Part shown: one piece after another, positions 34,541-44,411 of the stretch
Layout: each line of letters starts with the position of its first letter
Numbering within the stretch: the stretch's first letter is position 1
Assembly: GCF_024296865.1 (NCBI RefSeq)
Contig: NZ_CP101134.1
Coordinates: 62,001-126,000 of the forward strand
DNA length: 64,000 bases
Reading direction: 5' to 3'
Source of the DNA: Sphingobacterium sp. LZ7M1
Lineage (GTDB): Bacteria; Bacteroidota; Bacteroidia; Sphingobacteriales; Sphingobacteriaceae
Program-made: the position numbers and the translations under genes
Notes under the pieces: generated by a model
The model's database searches: none
What the model was told of the DNA's origin: nothing
Seen by the model: only the letters and a program-made list of their open reading frames with translations

Positions 34541-37294
34541 ATGAGAAAAATTGCCTACATAATTTTGGTGATTTGCTTTCTTGCACCTTTTGCCGCAATT
34601 TCCCAACAGATTGTCCAAGGTGTTGTCAAAAACCAGATTACCCAAGAGCCCGCAACGGCTATTTCTATTCGCGTCAAAGATGATCGTGCAGGAACCTTTA
34701 CTGACGATAAAGGCCACTTTCAACTGCGGTTGAACAAAGGCTTTCCACTGACCCTATTGATTTCCTCCATAGGCTATGAAAAGCAGGAAGTGCTGGTCGA
34801 AAACAATCAAAGCCCTATTTTGATCGACCTCGTCCCAACTTCCACCTTAGCGCAGGAGGTGGTGGTTTCCGCAAGCCGTTCCGTACAGACCAAATTGTCT
34901 TCTCCGGTAACCATTGAGCAGATCAGTACCAAAGATGTGCAGAACTCGCCACAGATCAACTATATGGATATGGTGCAGGGCCTACGTGGGGTAGATGTTA
35001 CGGTGTCCAGCTTGGGTTTTACCTCGGTTACGACCAGGGGTTTCAATACCAGTGGTAATACCAACTTTACCCAGATTGTAGACGGAATGGACAACCAGGC
35101 TCCGGGACTGAACTTCCCATTGGGATCGGTTATCGGGCTTACGCAACTGGATGTAGACAATATTGAATTATTATCAGGAGCTTCTTCGGCGCTCTATGGT
35201 TCCAGGGGATTGAACGGAACCATGGTAATGACCGGAAAAGATCCGTTTAAGTATAAAGGGTTAAGCGTTTTGGTGACACAAGGGGTAAACCATGTCAATA
35301 GCAAAAAGAACAATGACCCCGTATCGGCATCGCCGGTTTACGATTGGGTCATCCGATATGCCAATACCGTAAACGATAAATTTGCCTTTAAGATCAATGC
35401 TCAGTATTCGAAAGCAAATGATTGGGTAGCCAATGATATGCAGAACAAGAATGGGCCAGGAGGCCCAGATGTAGATCCGAATTACAATGGTATCAATATG
35501 TATGGAAGTGCAACAAATACGGATATCAATCCTTTCCTATATGCTGCCATGATGGGTAATCCGGCTTTGACGCCATTGATCGAGCCCATGTTGGCAAAAC
35601 CAAACTATGTGGCTAGGACAGGGTACCCAGAATGGGGCTACTTGGACAATAATGCCAACATGTTTAAGGTGAACACTGAACTTCGATATAAGATAAATTC
35701 CGATTTGGAAGCCATCGCATCGGGGACCTTTGGTACAGGGAACATCGTCTATACCAATGATACCCGATATCAGATCAATGATTTCAAGGTGGCGCAGTAC
35801 AGACTGGAGCTGAAGAGTGAAGATTGGTTCGTTAGGGCCTATACAACCCGTGAAAATTCTGGAAATACGCTGATTGCGGGACCGACATCGCAGTTGATCA
35901 ATGAGGGTTGGAAAGTAAGTTATGATGGCAATGTAGGTGGATGGTACCCTGAATATACCGAAGCCTTGGTGACAGCATTGGCAACGGGATCGGATATGCA
36001 AGCGGCCCATATTGCCGCTAGGCAATTCGCTGATCAAGGAAGATTGGTAGAAGGCTCTGAAGGATTTAATGCACTGAAAAAACAGATTTCCCAAACGCCT
36101 ATCTCGGAGGGGGGAACACTCTTCTTGGATCGCTCAAAACTGTATAACGCTGAATTCCAGTATAACTTCAGGAAGCTGATTCCATTTATGGATGTCATTG
36201 CTGGTGTAAACTGGAGACTGTACAGCCTGAACTCCAAAAACACGCTTTTCCCTGATTTGGACAAGCCGATCAACGTGAAAGAATATAGTGGCTATCTATC
36301 TCTTGGAAAACGTCTGGTCGACGATCGCTTGACCCTGAATACGTCCTTCCGATTGGATAAGAATACCCTATTCGGCAAGCCAAAATTGACCTCGAGAGCG
36401 TCGGCGGTCTTCCAGACAGCTTATCAGAATTACCTGAGGTTCTCTTATCAGAATGCCTATAGTTTCCCTTCTAATATCCAGGCTTTGCAGAATACCATGA
36501 ATGGTTATAACAGTTACTCTTCGGGTGGTTCGAACCTGTTGTTGAACGATCATTATCACTTCAACGAATTCCCGCCATATACTTTGGCAAGTGTCCAGGA
36601 ATTCCAGCAAACCAATGATCCTACTGTGCTAAAGAAATTTGAGTACGATGATATTAAACCCCAAACGGTCAATTCATTCGAGGTAGGCTATGCAGCATTG
36701 ATTGCGAAGCGCGTCATGTTTGATGTATTAGGCTATTTCTCTACCTGGGAAAACTTTATTGGCTACGCGAATGTGGCGAATAGCCCGGGTACCGATGATG
36801 TAAATGCGTTTAAGGACCAAAGCAAATATGTGACCTACAATATGGCTTTCAATGGTGGTGAAACGGTAAATACCTATGGTTATGCAGCCAGCGTGAGCGT
36901 GGATCTAGGCAAGAACTTTTTGACGAAGGTGAATTACTTCTCAGACTTCCTGAAGAATAAGAACAATAGCCAGATCAATAATTTCAATACGCCAAACTAC
37001 CATGTGAACATGGAATTTGGAAATAGTGGTTTCGGAAAGAAACAAGTTTGGTCATTTAATACTACCTTAAGGTATAAACCAGGTTTTCATTATGCAGCAG
37101 CAGGCGGATTGGGCGAAGGCCAAATTCCATCTTCGACTGTAATCGATGCGCAGATCAGTTATAAGATCCTGAAAGCACGTTCGGGAATCCGCATCGGAGG
37201 AACCAATATTACCAACAAATACTATACTACAGGTATTGCTAACCCGAGGATCGGAGCGATGTATTACGTTAGCTATGCCTATAATATTTTTTAA
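34541..37294 (+). CDS. TonB-dependent outer-membrane receptor
   Basis: 917 aa. Signal peptide (MRKIAYIILVICFLAPFAAIS), carboxypeptidase-regulatory domain at about residues 23-105 (VQGVVKNQITQEPATAISIR), plug about 110-230 (EVVVSASRSVQTKLSSPVTI, SGASSALYGSRGLNG), then the barrel ending YYVSYAYNIF. It lacks a SusD partner, so it is not a SusC-type glycan importer; receptors of this sort bring in siderophores, lipids or other small molecules. It begins 78 bp after the TetR gene and is followed 23 bp later by the beta-helix lipoprotein, so it is the first structural gene of the cassette. Substrate unknown. Confidence 0.9.
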   Translation: MRKIAYIILVICFLAPFAAISQQIVQGVVKNQITQEPATAISIRVKDDRAGTFTDDKGHFQLRLNKGFPLTLLISSIGYEKQEVLVENNQSPILIDLVPTSTLAQEVVVSASRSVQTKLSSPVTIEQISTKDVQNSPQINYMDMVQGLRGVDVTVSSLGFTSVTTRGFNTSGNTNFTQIVDGMDNQAPGLNFPLGSVIGLTQLDVDNIELLSGASSALYGSRGLNGTMVMTGKDPFKYKGLSVLVTQGVNHVNSKKNNDPVSASPVYDWVIRYANTVNDKFAFKINAQYSKANDWVANDMQNKNGPGGPDVDPNYNGINMYGSATNTDINPFLYAAMMGNPALTPLIEPMLAKPNYVARTGYPEWGYLDNNANMFKVNTELRYKINSDLEAIASGTFGTGNIVYTNDTRYQINDFKVAQYRLELKSEDWFVRAYTTRENSGNTLIAGPTSQLINEGWKVSYDGNVGGWYPEYTEALVTALATGSDMQAAHIAARQFADQGRLVEGSEGFNALKKQISQTPISEGGTLFLDRSKLYNAEFQYNFRKLIPFMDVIAGVNWRLYSLNSKNTLFPDLDKPINVKEYSGYLSLGKRLVDDRLTLNTSFRLDKNTLFGKPKLTSRASAVFQTAYQNYLRFSYQNAYSFPSNIQALQNTMNGYNSYSSGGSNLLLNDHYHFNEFPPYTLASVQEFQQTNDPTVLKKFEYDDIKPQTVNSFEVGYAALIAKRVMFDVLGYFSTWENFIGYANVANSPGTDDVNAFKDQSKYVTYNMAFNGGETVNTYGYAASVSVDLGKNFLTKVNYFSDFLKNKNNSQINNFNTPNYHVNMEFGNSGFGKKQVWSFNTTLRYKPGFHYAAAGGLGEGQIPSSTVIDAQISYKILKARSGIRIGGTNITNKYYTTGIANPRIGAMYYVSYAYNIF

Positions 37295-37317
37295 GATTAA
37301 CCAAAAAAACAAATCAC

Positions 37318-38592
37318 ATGAAAAGCATTTCAATAGTTGCAATCTTCTGTTTGGCCCTGTTGGTCGGCTGTAAAAATTCGGCCGATAAGACCAGTGGTTA
37401 TGGAACGCAATTGAGTTTCGGCCCTGGGGAGGAAGAAAAGATCGAGGAAGCATTCCTCTCGCTAAAAGACAGTACGGAGATTTTCCTGAAAGAGGGAAAC
37501 TATAACTTCCAGAACTTGAGCATTGCTCAAGTAAACCATATCCTGATCCGCGGTGCAGGACCGACGAAAACGAAGTTGAACTTTAAGGACCAGAAGCAAG
37601 GGGGTGAAGGTATCCGCGTTACAGATGTGACCAACTTCAAGATACAGGGTATGGAAATCAGGGATTCTAAAGGGGACCTCCTGAAAATAAACAATGGTAA
37701 GGATATCGTGGTTTCCGAGCTGCATGCGATCTGGAGTACTGCCGATTCGACCAGTGGAGGTTATGGTATCTATCCGGTTCTCTGTAGCAATGTACTGATT
37801 GAAAACTGCTATGCAGAAGGCGCTTCGGATGCGGGAATCTATGTAGGGCAGACCAAGGGTGCTATCGTAAGGAACAGCAAGGCGGCCAAAAATGTGGCCG
37901 GTTGCGAAATCGAGAACTCGACGGATGCAGAAGTCTATGATAATGAATTCTACGATAATACCGCTGGATTCTTGGTGTTCGACCTTCCTGATCTGTCCCA
38001 GCGTGGCGGCAGGATCAAGGCTTACAACAACAATATCCATGATAATAATTTCAGGAACTTTGCAAAAGCTGGAAGCTTCGGTACTTCCTGGGGAGTGGGA
38101 AATGCCTCACCGGGTAGCGGAGTCATTATTTTGGCCACTTCGGATGTTGAGATCTTTGATAACAAGATTACCAATAATAATAGCTCAGCCGTAACCATCG
38201 CTTCTGGATTTACCGTAGACGATAAGGCGGCAGAGAAAATCAATGATAAATACTCGCCGATCCCGACAAATATCAAGATCTATGGCAATACGATAACCAT
38301 GGGGAATGAATTTCCCAAACCGGCCTATGAGCATAGGGTAGGGCAATTGATCATTGCCACTGAACAGCAAATGAATGGAATCGATCCTAACAGAAAGAAC
38401 AAGAGGATCCCTGCGATTCTATATGATGGGGTGACCAGCAATATCATGACCCAAGGAACAACGCCAAATCCTGATCAGGTCTGTATCAACCAACCTGGGG
38501 AAAATATGTTTGTGAATGCTGATTTCGCCAATGTTAAAGATCCGGCGAAATGGAAGCCAAACAGCAATGTTCAACCATTTGAATGTAAGTAG
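37318..38592 (+). CDS. Parallel beta-helix lipoprotein
   Basis: 424 aa, lipobox ALLVGC (Cys18). Repeating short strands with Asn ladders typical of right-handed parallel beta-helices: NFKIQGMEIRDSKGDLLKIN, VLIENCYAEGASDAGIYVGQ, AIVRNSKAAKNVAGCEIENS, AEVYDNEFYDNTAGFLVF. It resembles the conserved beta-helix family that, as I recall, is found next to the SO_2930-type dihaem proteins, as it is here (2-bp gap). No catalytic residues of polysaccharide lyases can be assigned. Probably attached to the outer membrane; function unknown. It ends with TAG. Confidence 0.8.
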   Translation: MKSISIVAIFCLALLVGCKNSADKTSGYGTQLSFGPGEEEKIEEAFLSLKDSTEIFLKEGNYNFQNLSIAQVNHILIRGAGPTKTKLNFKDQKQGGEGIRVTDVTNFKIQGMEIRDSKGDLLKINNGKDIVVSELHAIWSTADSTSGGYGIYPVLCSNVLIENCYAEGASDAGIYVGQTKGAIVRNSKAAKNVAGCEIENSTDAEVYDNEFYDNTAGFLVFDLPDLSQRGGRIKAYNNNIHDNNFRNFAKAGSFGTSWGVGNASPGSGVIILATSDVEIFDNKITNNNSSAVTIASGFTVDDKAAEKINDKYSPIPTNIKIYGNTITMGNEFPKPAYEHRVGQLIIATEQQMNGIDPNRKNKRIPAILYDGVTSNIMTQGTTPNPDQVCINQPGENMFVNADFANVKDPAKWKPNSNVQPFECK

Positions 38593-38594
38593 AC

Positions 38595-39647
38595 ATGTCT
38601 AACTTGATAAAGATATCTAGTTGTTTCTTGCTCTTGGTTTTCATGGTTCAAGCATGTCAAAACCAAGGTAAGAAACAGCAAAATACCCCTACTGAATTCC
38701 AGTTTAAGGAGAAACTATCTGATTATGGTTTCTTCAAAGGAAAGCTTTCGGAATTGAATCCTAATCCTGGATTGATTTCTTATGACCTGAGCAGTGCGTT
38801 ATTTTCAGATTATGCTATCAAAGATCGATTTATCGTTTTGCCGGAAGGTAGCAAGATGAAGTATGTGGACAATGAAGAATTGGAGTTTCCGGATTCGACC
38901 ATCATCATCAAGAATTTTGCCTATCGAAACAGCGATGATGAGAAGATCATGATTGAAACCAGGCTGTTAGTAAAGGACCCCGCCGACCATAATTGGAAGG
39001 TGATGAACTATCTGTGGGATGAGAAACAGGATGATGCGGTGAAATTTATCCGTGGTGTGGTCTTGCCTATCAGCCTGAAAGATGATGAGGGGAAATTGCA
39101 CAAGACCAATTATATGGTGCCTAATACCAATGATTGTAAGCGCTGTCACATCAAGGATTCAAAATTATTACCAATTGGTCCAAAAGCAAGGAACATGAAT
39201 TATACCCGAGCTGGTCAGACCGAAAATCAACTGGTCTGGTTAGCGAAGGCGGGTCATCTGGAAAATTTACCGGACCTGAAAGAGGTTGAAGCTTTGCCGA
39301 ATTGGTTAGATAAAGCGAATTTCAGCCGTGAGCAGCGCGCTAGGGCATATCTGGACATTAACTGCAGCCACTGTCACCGTAGAGGTGGGGATGCTTTCAA
39401 TACAGGATTGTTCCTGGAATATACCGAAACGGATACAGTACGATTGGGCTATCATAAGGGGCCGGTTTCAGCAGGTTCTGGAGCTGGGGGCTTGGATTTT
39501 GACCTCGTGCCCGGTTCTCCCGATAAGTCCATCTTGTATTACAGGATGAACAGCACGGAACCCGGAACGGCCATGCCTGAGCTTGCGCGATCGATGATAC
39601 ATACAGAGGGGGTGGAATTAATAAAAGATTGGATAAAGCATTTGTAA
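38595..39647 (+). CDS. Dihaem c-type cytochrome-like lipoprotein (SO_2930 type)
   Basis: 350 aa, lipobox VQAC (Cys21). Two haem c attachment motifs: CKRCH at 181-185 and CSHCH at 257-261, each the standard CxxCH. The N-terminal 170 residues are beta-rich with no known catalytic motif; GTAMPELARSMIHTEGVELI near the end is like the distal-ligand region of small cytochromes. This gene and the beta-helix gene are a known conserved pair. A membrane-attached redox protein in the periplasm is the straightforward reading: it may accept electrons from oxidation of the imported compound. The next gene, aldehyde dehydrogenase, begins 39 bp downstream. Confidence 0.85.
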   Translation: MSNLIKISSCFLLLVFMVQACQNQGKKQQNTPTEFQFKEKLSDYGFFKGKLSELNPNPGLISYDLSSALFSDYAIKDRFIVLPEGSKMKYVDNEELEFPDSTIIIKNFAYRNSDDEKIMIETRLLVKDPADHNWKVMNYLWDEKQDDAVKFIRGVVLPISLKDDEGKLHKTNYMVPNTNDCKRCHIKDSKLLPIGPKARNMNYTRAGQTENQLVWLAKAGHLENLPDLKEVEALPNWLDKANFSREQRARAYLDINCSHCHRRGGDAFNTGLFLEYTETDTVRLGYHKGPVSAGSGAGGLDFDLVPGSPDKSILYYRMNSTEPGTAMPELARSMIHTEGVELIKDWIKHL

Positions 39648-39686
39648 TCAAGAACTATAAAAAAAACAGCATAAAGAATTAGAATA

Positions 39687-41081
39687 ATGAATGATTCAAT
39701 TCTACAATTGTTTGATGTTCAGCAAGAACATCAACAGGAGCTTCGTATGAGTTCTGCTAAGGTGCGCATCGCTAAGCTGCGGCGGTTGAAGGCTAATATT
39801 TTAAAGTTTGAGAACCGCATTTTTGAGGCTTTGGATGCAGACCTGCGGAAGAATGCATATGAGTCTGCTTTGACTGAGGTGTATTTTATCTATAGTGAGA
39901 TTGATTTTGCGATCAAGCGACTTCCTTCCTGGATGAGAAAGAAGCGGAAACCCCATACCTTGACCAGTTTTTTGTCGAAAAACTGGATTCAGTATGAATC
40001 CTTGGGCACCTCTTTGATTATCTCCCCTTGGAATTACCCCTTTCAGCTGAGTATGAGTCCGTTGGTTTCTGCAATTGCTGCAGGCTGTTCGGTGATATTG
40101 AAGCCATCGGAATATAGTCCGAGGACTTCTGAAGTTATCCGGGACCTCATCAACGAAACCTTCCCGGAAAAGGAGGTGAAATGTGTATTGGGAGAAAAAG
40201 AACTGGCAACGGAATTACTTAAACTGCCATTCAACAAGATATTTTTTACGGGCAATCCAGAGGTAGGTAAGATTGTCATGAAAGCAGGGGCGGAGCATCT
40301 TTCGAGCGTCACGCTGGAGTTAGGTGGTAAATCGCCGGTCATCATTGCGGAGGATCATGACCTCAAGGCGGCCGCCCTTAAAATTGCCTGGGGCAAGTTG
40401 ATCAATGCCGGGCAAACCTGCATCGCGCCAGACTACCTCTATATTCCCAAAGGGGCCATCGAAGCTTTCAACCAAGCATTCCAGGAAGCCTGTCGGGAAT
40501 TGTTCTATTCAGATGGTACCCTCGATTACAAGCGTTATGCAAAGATCATCAACAGCAGGCACCAACAACGGATTGAAAGGCTCCTCGACGATGCATTGAT
40601 GCGGGATGCTAAGGTATTATGGCAAGCTGAAGGCGAAGACCATCAGTCAATTTCGCCAGTCTTGCTCACAGATGTAGCCCAGGGAAGTAAGATCATGGAG
40701 GAGGAGATATTTGGTCCAATCCTACCTGTTATTCCATATAATGATATTCAGGAAGTGCTAGACCACATCAACTCCAATCCTAAACCATTGGCGATGTATA
40801 TTTTCTCTGATAGCAATTCTTTTACCGATACCTTGCTGAAACACTGCAGTTCTGGGTCTGTCTGTATCAATGATGTGCTGATCCAGGTCTCAAATCCTAA
40901 TCTGCCTTTTGGTGGGGTAAACCACAGTGGTATAGGAAGCTGTCATGGATTCTATGGTTTTAAGGCCTTTTCACATGAAAGAGCCATTATGAAGCAAACG
41001 AAATTCTCATTTTCTAAAATGATCTATCCACCATATCAAGGTAAAGAGGCCGTATTCAAACTGTTGAAAAGATGGATGTAA
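39687..41081 (+). CDS. Aldehyde dehydrogenase (class 3-like)
   Basis: 464 aa, a normal length for ALDH class 3-type enzymes. Catalytic Cys245 in AGQTCIAPDY, general base Glu211 in TLELGGKSP, Asn116 in WNYPF, and the NAD-binding FFTGNPEVGK. The C-terminal NDVLIQVSNPNLPFGGVNHS carries the usual family motif. Oxidises an aldehyde to the acid with NAD(P); close relatives act on long-chain or aromatic aldehydes. Last gene of the TonB-beta-helix-dihaem cassette and followed by a terminator. Cytoplasmic, so the substrate must have been imported. The natural aldehyde is not known. Confidence 0.9.
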   Translation: MNDSILQLFDVQQEHQQELRMSSAKVRIAKLRRLKANILKFENRIFEALDADLRKNAYESALTEVYFIYSEIDFAIKRLPSWMRKKRKPHTLTSFLSKNWIQYESLGTSLIISPWNYPFQLSMSPLVSAIAAGCSVILKPSEYSPRTSEVIRDLINETFPEKEVKCVLGEKELATELLKLPFNKIFFTGNPEVGKIVMKAGAEHLSSVTLELGGKSPVIIAEDHDLKAAALKIAWGKLINAGQTCIAPDYLYIPKGAIEAFNQAFQEACRELFYSDGTLDYKRYAKIINSRHQQRIERLLDDALMRDAKVLWQAEGEDHQSISPVLLTDVAQGSKIMEEEIFGPILPVIPYNDIQEVLDHINSNPKPLAMYIFSDSNSFTDTLLKHCSSGSVCINDVLIQVSNPNLPFGGVNHSGIGSCHGFYGFKAFSHERAIMKQTKFSFSKMIYPPYQGKEAVFKLLKRWM

Positions 41082-41123
41082 AAGAGCTTGATCGTTAGTT
41101 AGTAGGTTTAATTGATTGAGGGA

Positions 41124-41155
41124 GTCTCCAAGCATTATTGGAGGCTTCTTTCTTT
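41124..41155 (+). terminator. Terminator after the aldehyde dehydrogenase
   Basis: GTCTCCAA and TTGGAGGC pair around the loop GCATTA, followed by TTCTTTCTTT. It closes the TetR-linked cassette. Confidence 0.75.
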
Positions 41156-41216
41156 ATTATAAAACCTTGGAATAGTTTCTGTTGTTCTATTCGATGAATC
41201 TATAATACGACATCAA

Positions 41217-41672
41217 ATGAAATCTATATTATTTATTGTGCCAATAGCGCTATTTCTAGCAAGCTGCAATAACCCAAAGCAAGAAGCAAATAATGATAGT
41301 CCGGCAGTTGATAGCGTTCAAGCTGTTCCTGAATCTTCAGATACTACCCAAACAGATATACCTGAGAAGGCCATAGAGCTTAAGTCCAGTTGGGATTCCA
41401 TCAGTCTTCATAAAATGTCTAAAATATCTGATACCATCAGTTTTGATAGTAAAGATTTTAAACAGATCGATGCGGAATTGCACAGCGACAAGCCCGGGAA
41501 TATCCGTTTTAATCTGATTGTCCTACCGGATAACAATACCGATGGTCCATTTGGGAAGGATGTTCAGTATAACTTGGATAAAAAGGGGACCTATAAATTG
41601 GTCATCGGAGAAAGCCTGATGCAGGGAGACCCTTTTGATGGTCATTATACCATAAGGTTCAAGGGGCAGTAA
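41217..41672 (+). CDS. Small lipoprotein of unknown function
   Basis: 151 aa. Lipobox ALFLASC (Cys17). An acidic, low-complexity spacer of about 45 residues (NNDSPAVDSVQAVPESSDTT) is followed by a compact domain of about 80 residues with alternating strands (NIRFNLIVLPDNNTDGPFGK, GTYKLVIGESLMQGDPFDGH). No family recognised. It has its own upstream region after a terminator and converges on the TonB receptor gene, so it is probably a single-gene unit. Confidence 0.65.
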   Translation: MKSILFIVPIALFLASCNNPKQEANNDSPAVDSVQAVPESSDTTQTDIPEKAIELKSSWDSISLHKMSKISDTISFDSKDFKQIDAELHSDKPGNIRFNLIVLPDNNTDGPFGKDVQYNLDKKGTYKLVIGESLMQGDPFDGHYTIRFKGQ

Positions 41673-41704
41673 AAAAGAACCTAGCCTTTTGGGGTAGGCT
41701 AGGT
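41673..41704 (-). terminator. Terminator for the minus-strand TonB receptor
   Basis: Perfect 8-bp arms ACCTAGCC and GGCTAGGT. On the minus strand the stem is followed by TTCTTTTTT. It lies between the converging small lipoprotein and receptor genes. Confidence 0.8.
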
Positions 41705-41720
41705 CCAAACGATAACCTAT

Positions 41721-44318
41721 TTATTTAGAGAAACTTTTCAGATTGTACCTTATGGTTAGGCCGTAGGTTCTGGGGTCTGCAATGATACCGGCATATTGCC
41801 CGTAACTACCAGGTGCGGCAAGCAATTGTTCGTAATAATTTTTGTCCGTAAGGTTGCGGCTCCAGATGGACAGGGAGATTCCATTCTCCGCTTTGAATCC
41901 CAATCGGGCGTTTAATAACGCATATCCATCTATGTTCAAATATTGGGAAGGGGAAGGACTCGATGAGAATTCAGATCTATAGAAGAGGTCAGATCCTAAG
42001 AAGAATGAGCCTTCCAGACCAATCAAACTTCCTTTTTGGCTCAGTTCAGCGCCTAGGGAAGTCGACCATTTCGAAATGCCTGGCAATCTTCCTCCGGAAA
42101 TGTCCTTAAAAGCTTCAGGCCCTCCTACTTCCTCCAGTGGAACCGGGGCATTTGTGAATTTCACATATTTCCCATCTGTATAGGCCGCAGCGGCATTGAT
42201 CCTGAGGTAATTCCCTACACGCAGGCTTCCGTCCAGTTCTATCCCTTTCACACTCACCTTTTCCGCATTGGCTAGATAACCTCGGTTTACGCCAGGTTCT
42301 GGCGTCTGCACCAGTGTTTGGTAATCCTTGATGTCAGTTTGATAAAGGGTCAGGTTAAGGATGGAATTTCTGCTGGGGCTTGATTTCAATCCTATTTCTT
42401 TATGGTTGACAGCTTCCGGCTTTACCCTTGCGAGGTCAAGCAATACTTCGCCTTTGGCAGTAGGTAATCCACCAACATTGATCCCTACAGGCTTGTAGCT
42501 TATGGCATAGGTTGCGAAGGCATTCAGGTTTCGGTTCCACTTGTATTGTACCGATAGCTGACCTGATAGATTGCCGGCAGAAGCATCGGTAACAAAAGAC
42601 TGGTTGGTATATACAGTGTTTTTGAGGGCTATTAATGCTGGGTCTTCAGTCTGTAGGCCTCCATAGGTCTTTCGATCGTAATTGGCCTCCTTCTTATCGT
42701 GGTTATAGCGTAGGCCCGGAAGGAGATGGAGCTTTTCCGTGATAGCCCAGTCTAATTGTGAATAAGCGGCCAAGCTTGTTGTTTTGATGCCGTATTTGGT
42801 CTTGATTCCAAAGTTGTCAAACAATCCCGGAGTACTCCACAGGTCGCTGTTGCTGTTCTGGGCAAATCGCCAGAGCGCAGATCCAGCCTCTTCGGTATGG
42901 ACCGGGTCTGTCCTCAGATCTTGATATAATCCGAATAGCCCAACCACCATATCGATGTTTTCCCTTATTTTTCCTGAATAACGAAACTCTTGGGAGTATT
43001 GATCGTGGGCCGAATTACCGGCAGAGATGGTAAACACAGGTAGACCAATATAATCCCTGTCATTCAATGGGACCCATTTCCAATAGCGCCAAGCTGTCGT
43101 AGATGTTAGGGTTCCATTCCCTATTTTAATATCAGCATTCAAGGATATACCGCCCAGTTCATTGTCAGCTTTTGACTGCGTGTTTAGATCAACCTTTCTT
43201 TCAAAGGCGTTTTGATAGGGTTGTTCATACCCTAAATCTTTGATAATAGCATTGAATTGGCGATAATCTGCGCGCTGTGTTTCAACCACTCCCGCTATGC
43301 CCCAGCCATAACCATCAGGCTTTTGAATGCTCTTGTCGGCTGCAAGACTGATGTTGACTCTATCATTCGGCTTATAGAGCAATTGTGCCCTGAGGCCTAA
43401 GTTATTCATGTTATTGATCGCTCGATTGGTATGGACATTATATAGGGTGCCGTTTCTTTGGGTTCCTGAGAAGGAAATTCGGGCAGCTAATTTATTGCTG
43501 ATCGGACCTGTCAGGGATGCCTTGCCTTGCAGGAAACCATAATTTCCATAACTCAATTCAAAGTTCGCTGCCGGAGTGAATTCTGCGGGTTTTGATGTTA
43601 CATTAAAAGCTCCTGACGTGCTGTTCATCCCGAAAAGGGTGCCTTGCGGCCCACGTAATACCTCTACCTGTTCTATATCGATAAAATCCAACCAAGTTGC
43701 CGCAGGTCTAGCCAGATAAACACCATCTAAATAGAATCCAACACCGGGATCAATGCCGTCATTGGTCAAGCCATAGGTAGAACCCAGACCTCGAATATTG
43801 AGTGTTGTATTTCTGGCGTTGGAAGCATAAAGCTGGACGGTGGGGGCAAGTTCCTTGATCCTATTGACGTTGAATGCCGAGGCATCATCTATGGTTGCTG
43901 CATTTATGGTCGTTATCGGAATCGGGATATCCTGAATCTGTTCCTTCCGTCTCCTGGAGGTCACCACAATCTGGTCCAGTTTTTCCAGGCTCGGTTTTAG
44001 AAGGATTGTCGCAGGAGATTGGTTGACTGATATCCGTTTCTTTTGATAGCCTAACCTTGATATGATAAGCTTAAAAGGCAGTTTTTGCCCAGTAACAAAG
44101 TGGAATTCACCATTTTCATCCGTTTTCACTTGGTGAGTTACACCGTCCAACTGTAACGTCACATCAGGAATAGGTTCTCCACTGATGGAGTCCAAAACGG
44201 TACCTCTTAGGGTGGCATTGATGATCGCTTGGGGTATTTCTTGTGCTATGCTGCCGTTGTTGCTTACAAAAAAGGCAATAGCAAGGCTTAGAAAGCTAAA
44301 AGTTTTCTTAAAATTCAT
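41721..44318 (-). CDS. TonB-dependent receptor with structured leader
   Basis: 865 aa. Signal peptide, carboxypeptidase-regulatory domain (LRGTVLDSISGEPIPDVTLQ), then a plug beginning IVVTSRRRKEQIQDIPIPIT, a form seen in Caulobacter/Sphingomonad-type receptors for small organic molecules and siderophores, with VEVLRGPQGTLFGMNSTSGA. The barrel ends DPRTYGLTIRYNLKSFSK. No SusD partner. It is a single-gene unit: a 38-codon ORF, two hairpins and a perfect 15-bp inverted repeat lie in its leader and promoter (listed separately), and a terminator lies behind it. The ligand is unknown; iron or cofactor uptake would fit the control features, but this is inference. Confidence 0.9.
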   Translation of the reverse strand: MNFKKTFSFLSLAIAFFVSNNGSIAQEIPQAIINATLRGTVLDSISGEPIPDVTLQLDGVTHQVKTDENGEFHFVTGQKLPFKLIISRLGYQKKRISVNQSPATILLKPSLEKLDQIVVTSRRRKEQIQDIPIPITTINAATIDDASAFNVNRIKELAPTVQLYASNARNTTLNIRGLGSTYGLTNDGIDPGVGFYLDGVYLARPAATWLDFIDIEQVEVLRGPQGTLFGMNSTSGAFNVTSKPAEFTPAANFELSYGNYGFLQGKASLTGPISNKLAARISFSGTQRNGTLYNVHTNRAINNMNNLGLRAQLLYKPNDRVNISLAADKSIQKPDGYGWGIAGVVETQRADYRQFNAIIKDLGYEQPYQNAFERKVDLNTQSKADNELGGISLNADIKIGNGTLTSTTAWRYWKWVPLNDRDYIGLPVFTISAGNSAHDQYSQEFRYSGKIRENIDMVVGLFGLYQDLRTDPVHTEEAGSALWRFAQNSNSDLWSTPGLFDNFGIKTKYGIKTTSLAAYSQLDWAITEKLHLLPGLRYNHDKKEANYDRKTYGGLQTEDPALIALKNTVYTNQSFVTDASAGNLSGQLSVQYKWNRNLNAFATYAISYKPVGINVGGLPTAKGEVLLDLARVKPEAVNHKEIGLKSSPSRNSILNLTLYQTDIKDYQTLVQTPEPGVNRGYLANAEKVSVKGIELDGSLRVGNYLRINAAAAYTDGKYVKFTNAPVPLEEVGGPEAFKDISGGRLPGISKWSTSLGAELSQKGSLIGLEGSFFLGSDLFYRSEFSSSPSPSQYLNIDGYALLNARLGFKAENGISLSIWSRNLTDKNYYEQLLAAPGSYGQYAGIIADPRTYGLTIRYNLKSFSK

Positions 44319-44344
44319 GAAATAAGTATTAGGGTTGAAAGTTA

Positions 44345-44361
44345 CTCCCGGTCAACAGGAG
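44345..44361 (-). promoter_or_regulatory. Leader hairpin 2, close to the receptor start
   Basis: On the minus strand CTCCTG/CGGGAG closes a 6-bp stem (one G-T pair) around TTGAC. It ends 26 bp before the receptor ATG, near enough to affect ribosome entry. Confidence 0.5.
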
Positions 44362-44373
44362 CCTTAAAAGAAT

Positions 44374-44411
44374 GGATTAGCGGAAATGTTTTTCAATTCC
44401 CGCTTTAATCC
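44374..44411 (-). promoter_or_regulatory. Leader hairpin 1, starting at the small-ORF stop
   Basis: On the minus strand GGATTA pairs with TAATCC and GCGG with CCGC, with a two-base bulge and an A/T-rich loop. The first base of the stem belongs to the stop codon of the 38-codon ORF, an arrangement typical of translation-sensing leaders. Confidence 0.55.
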
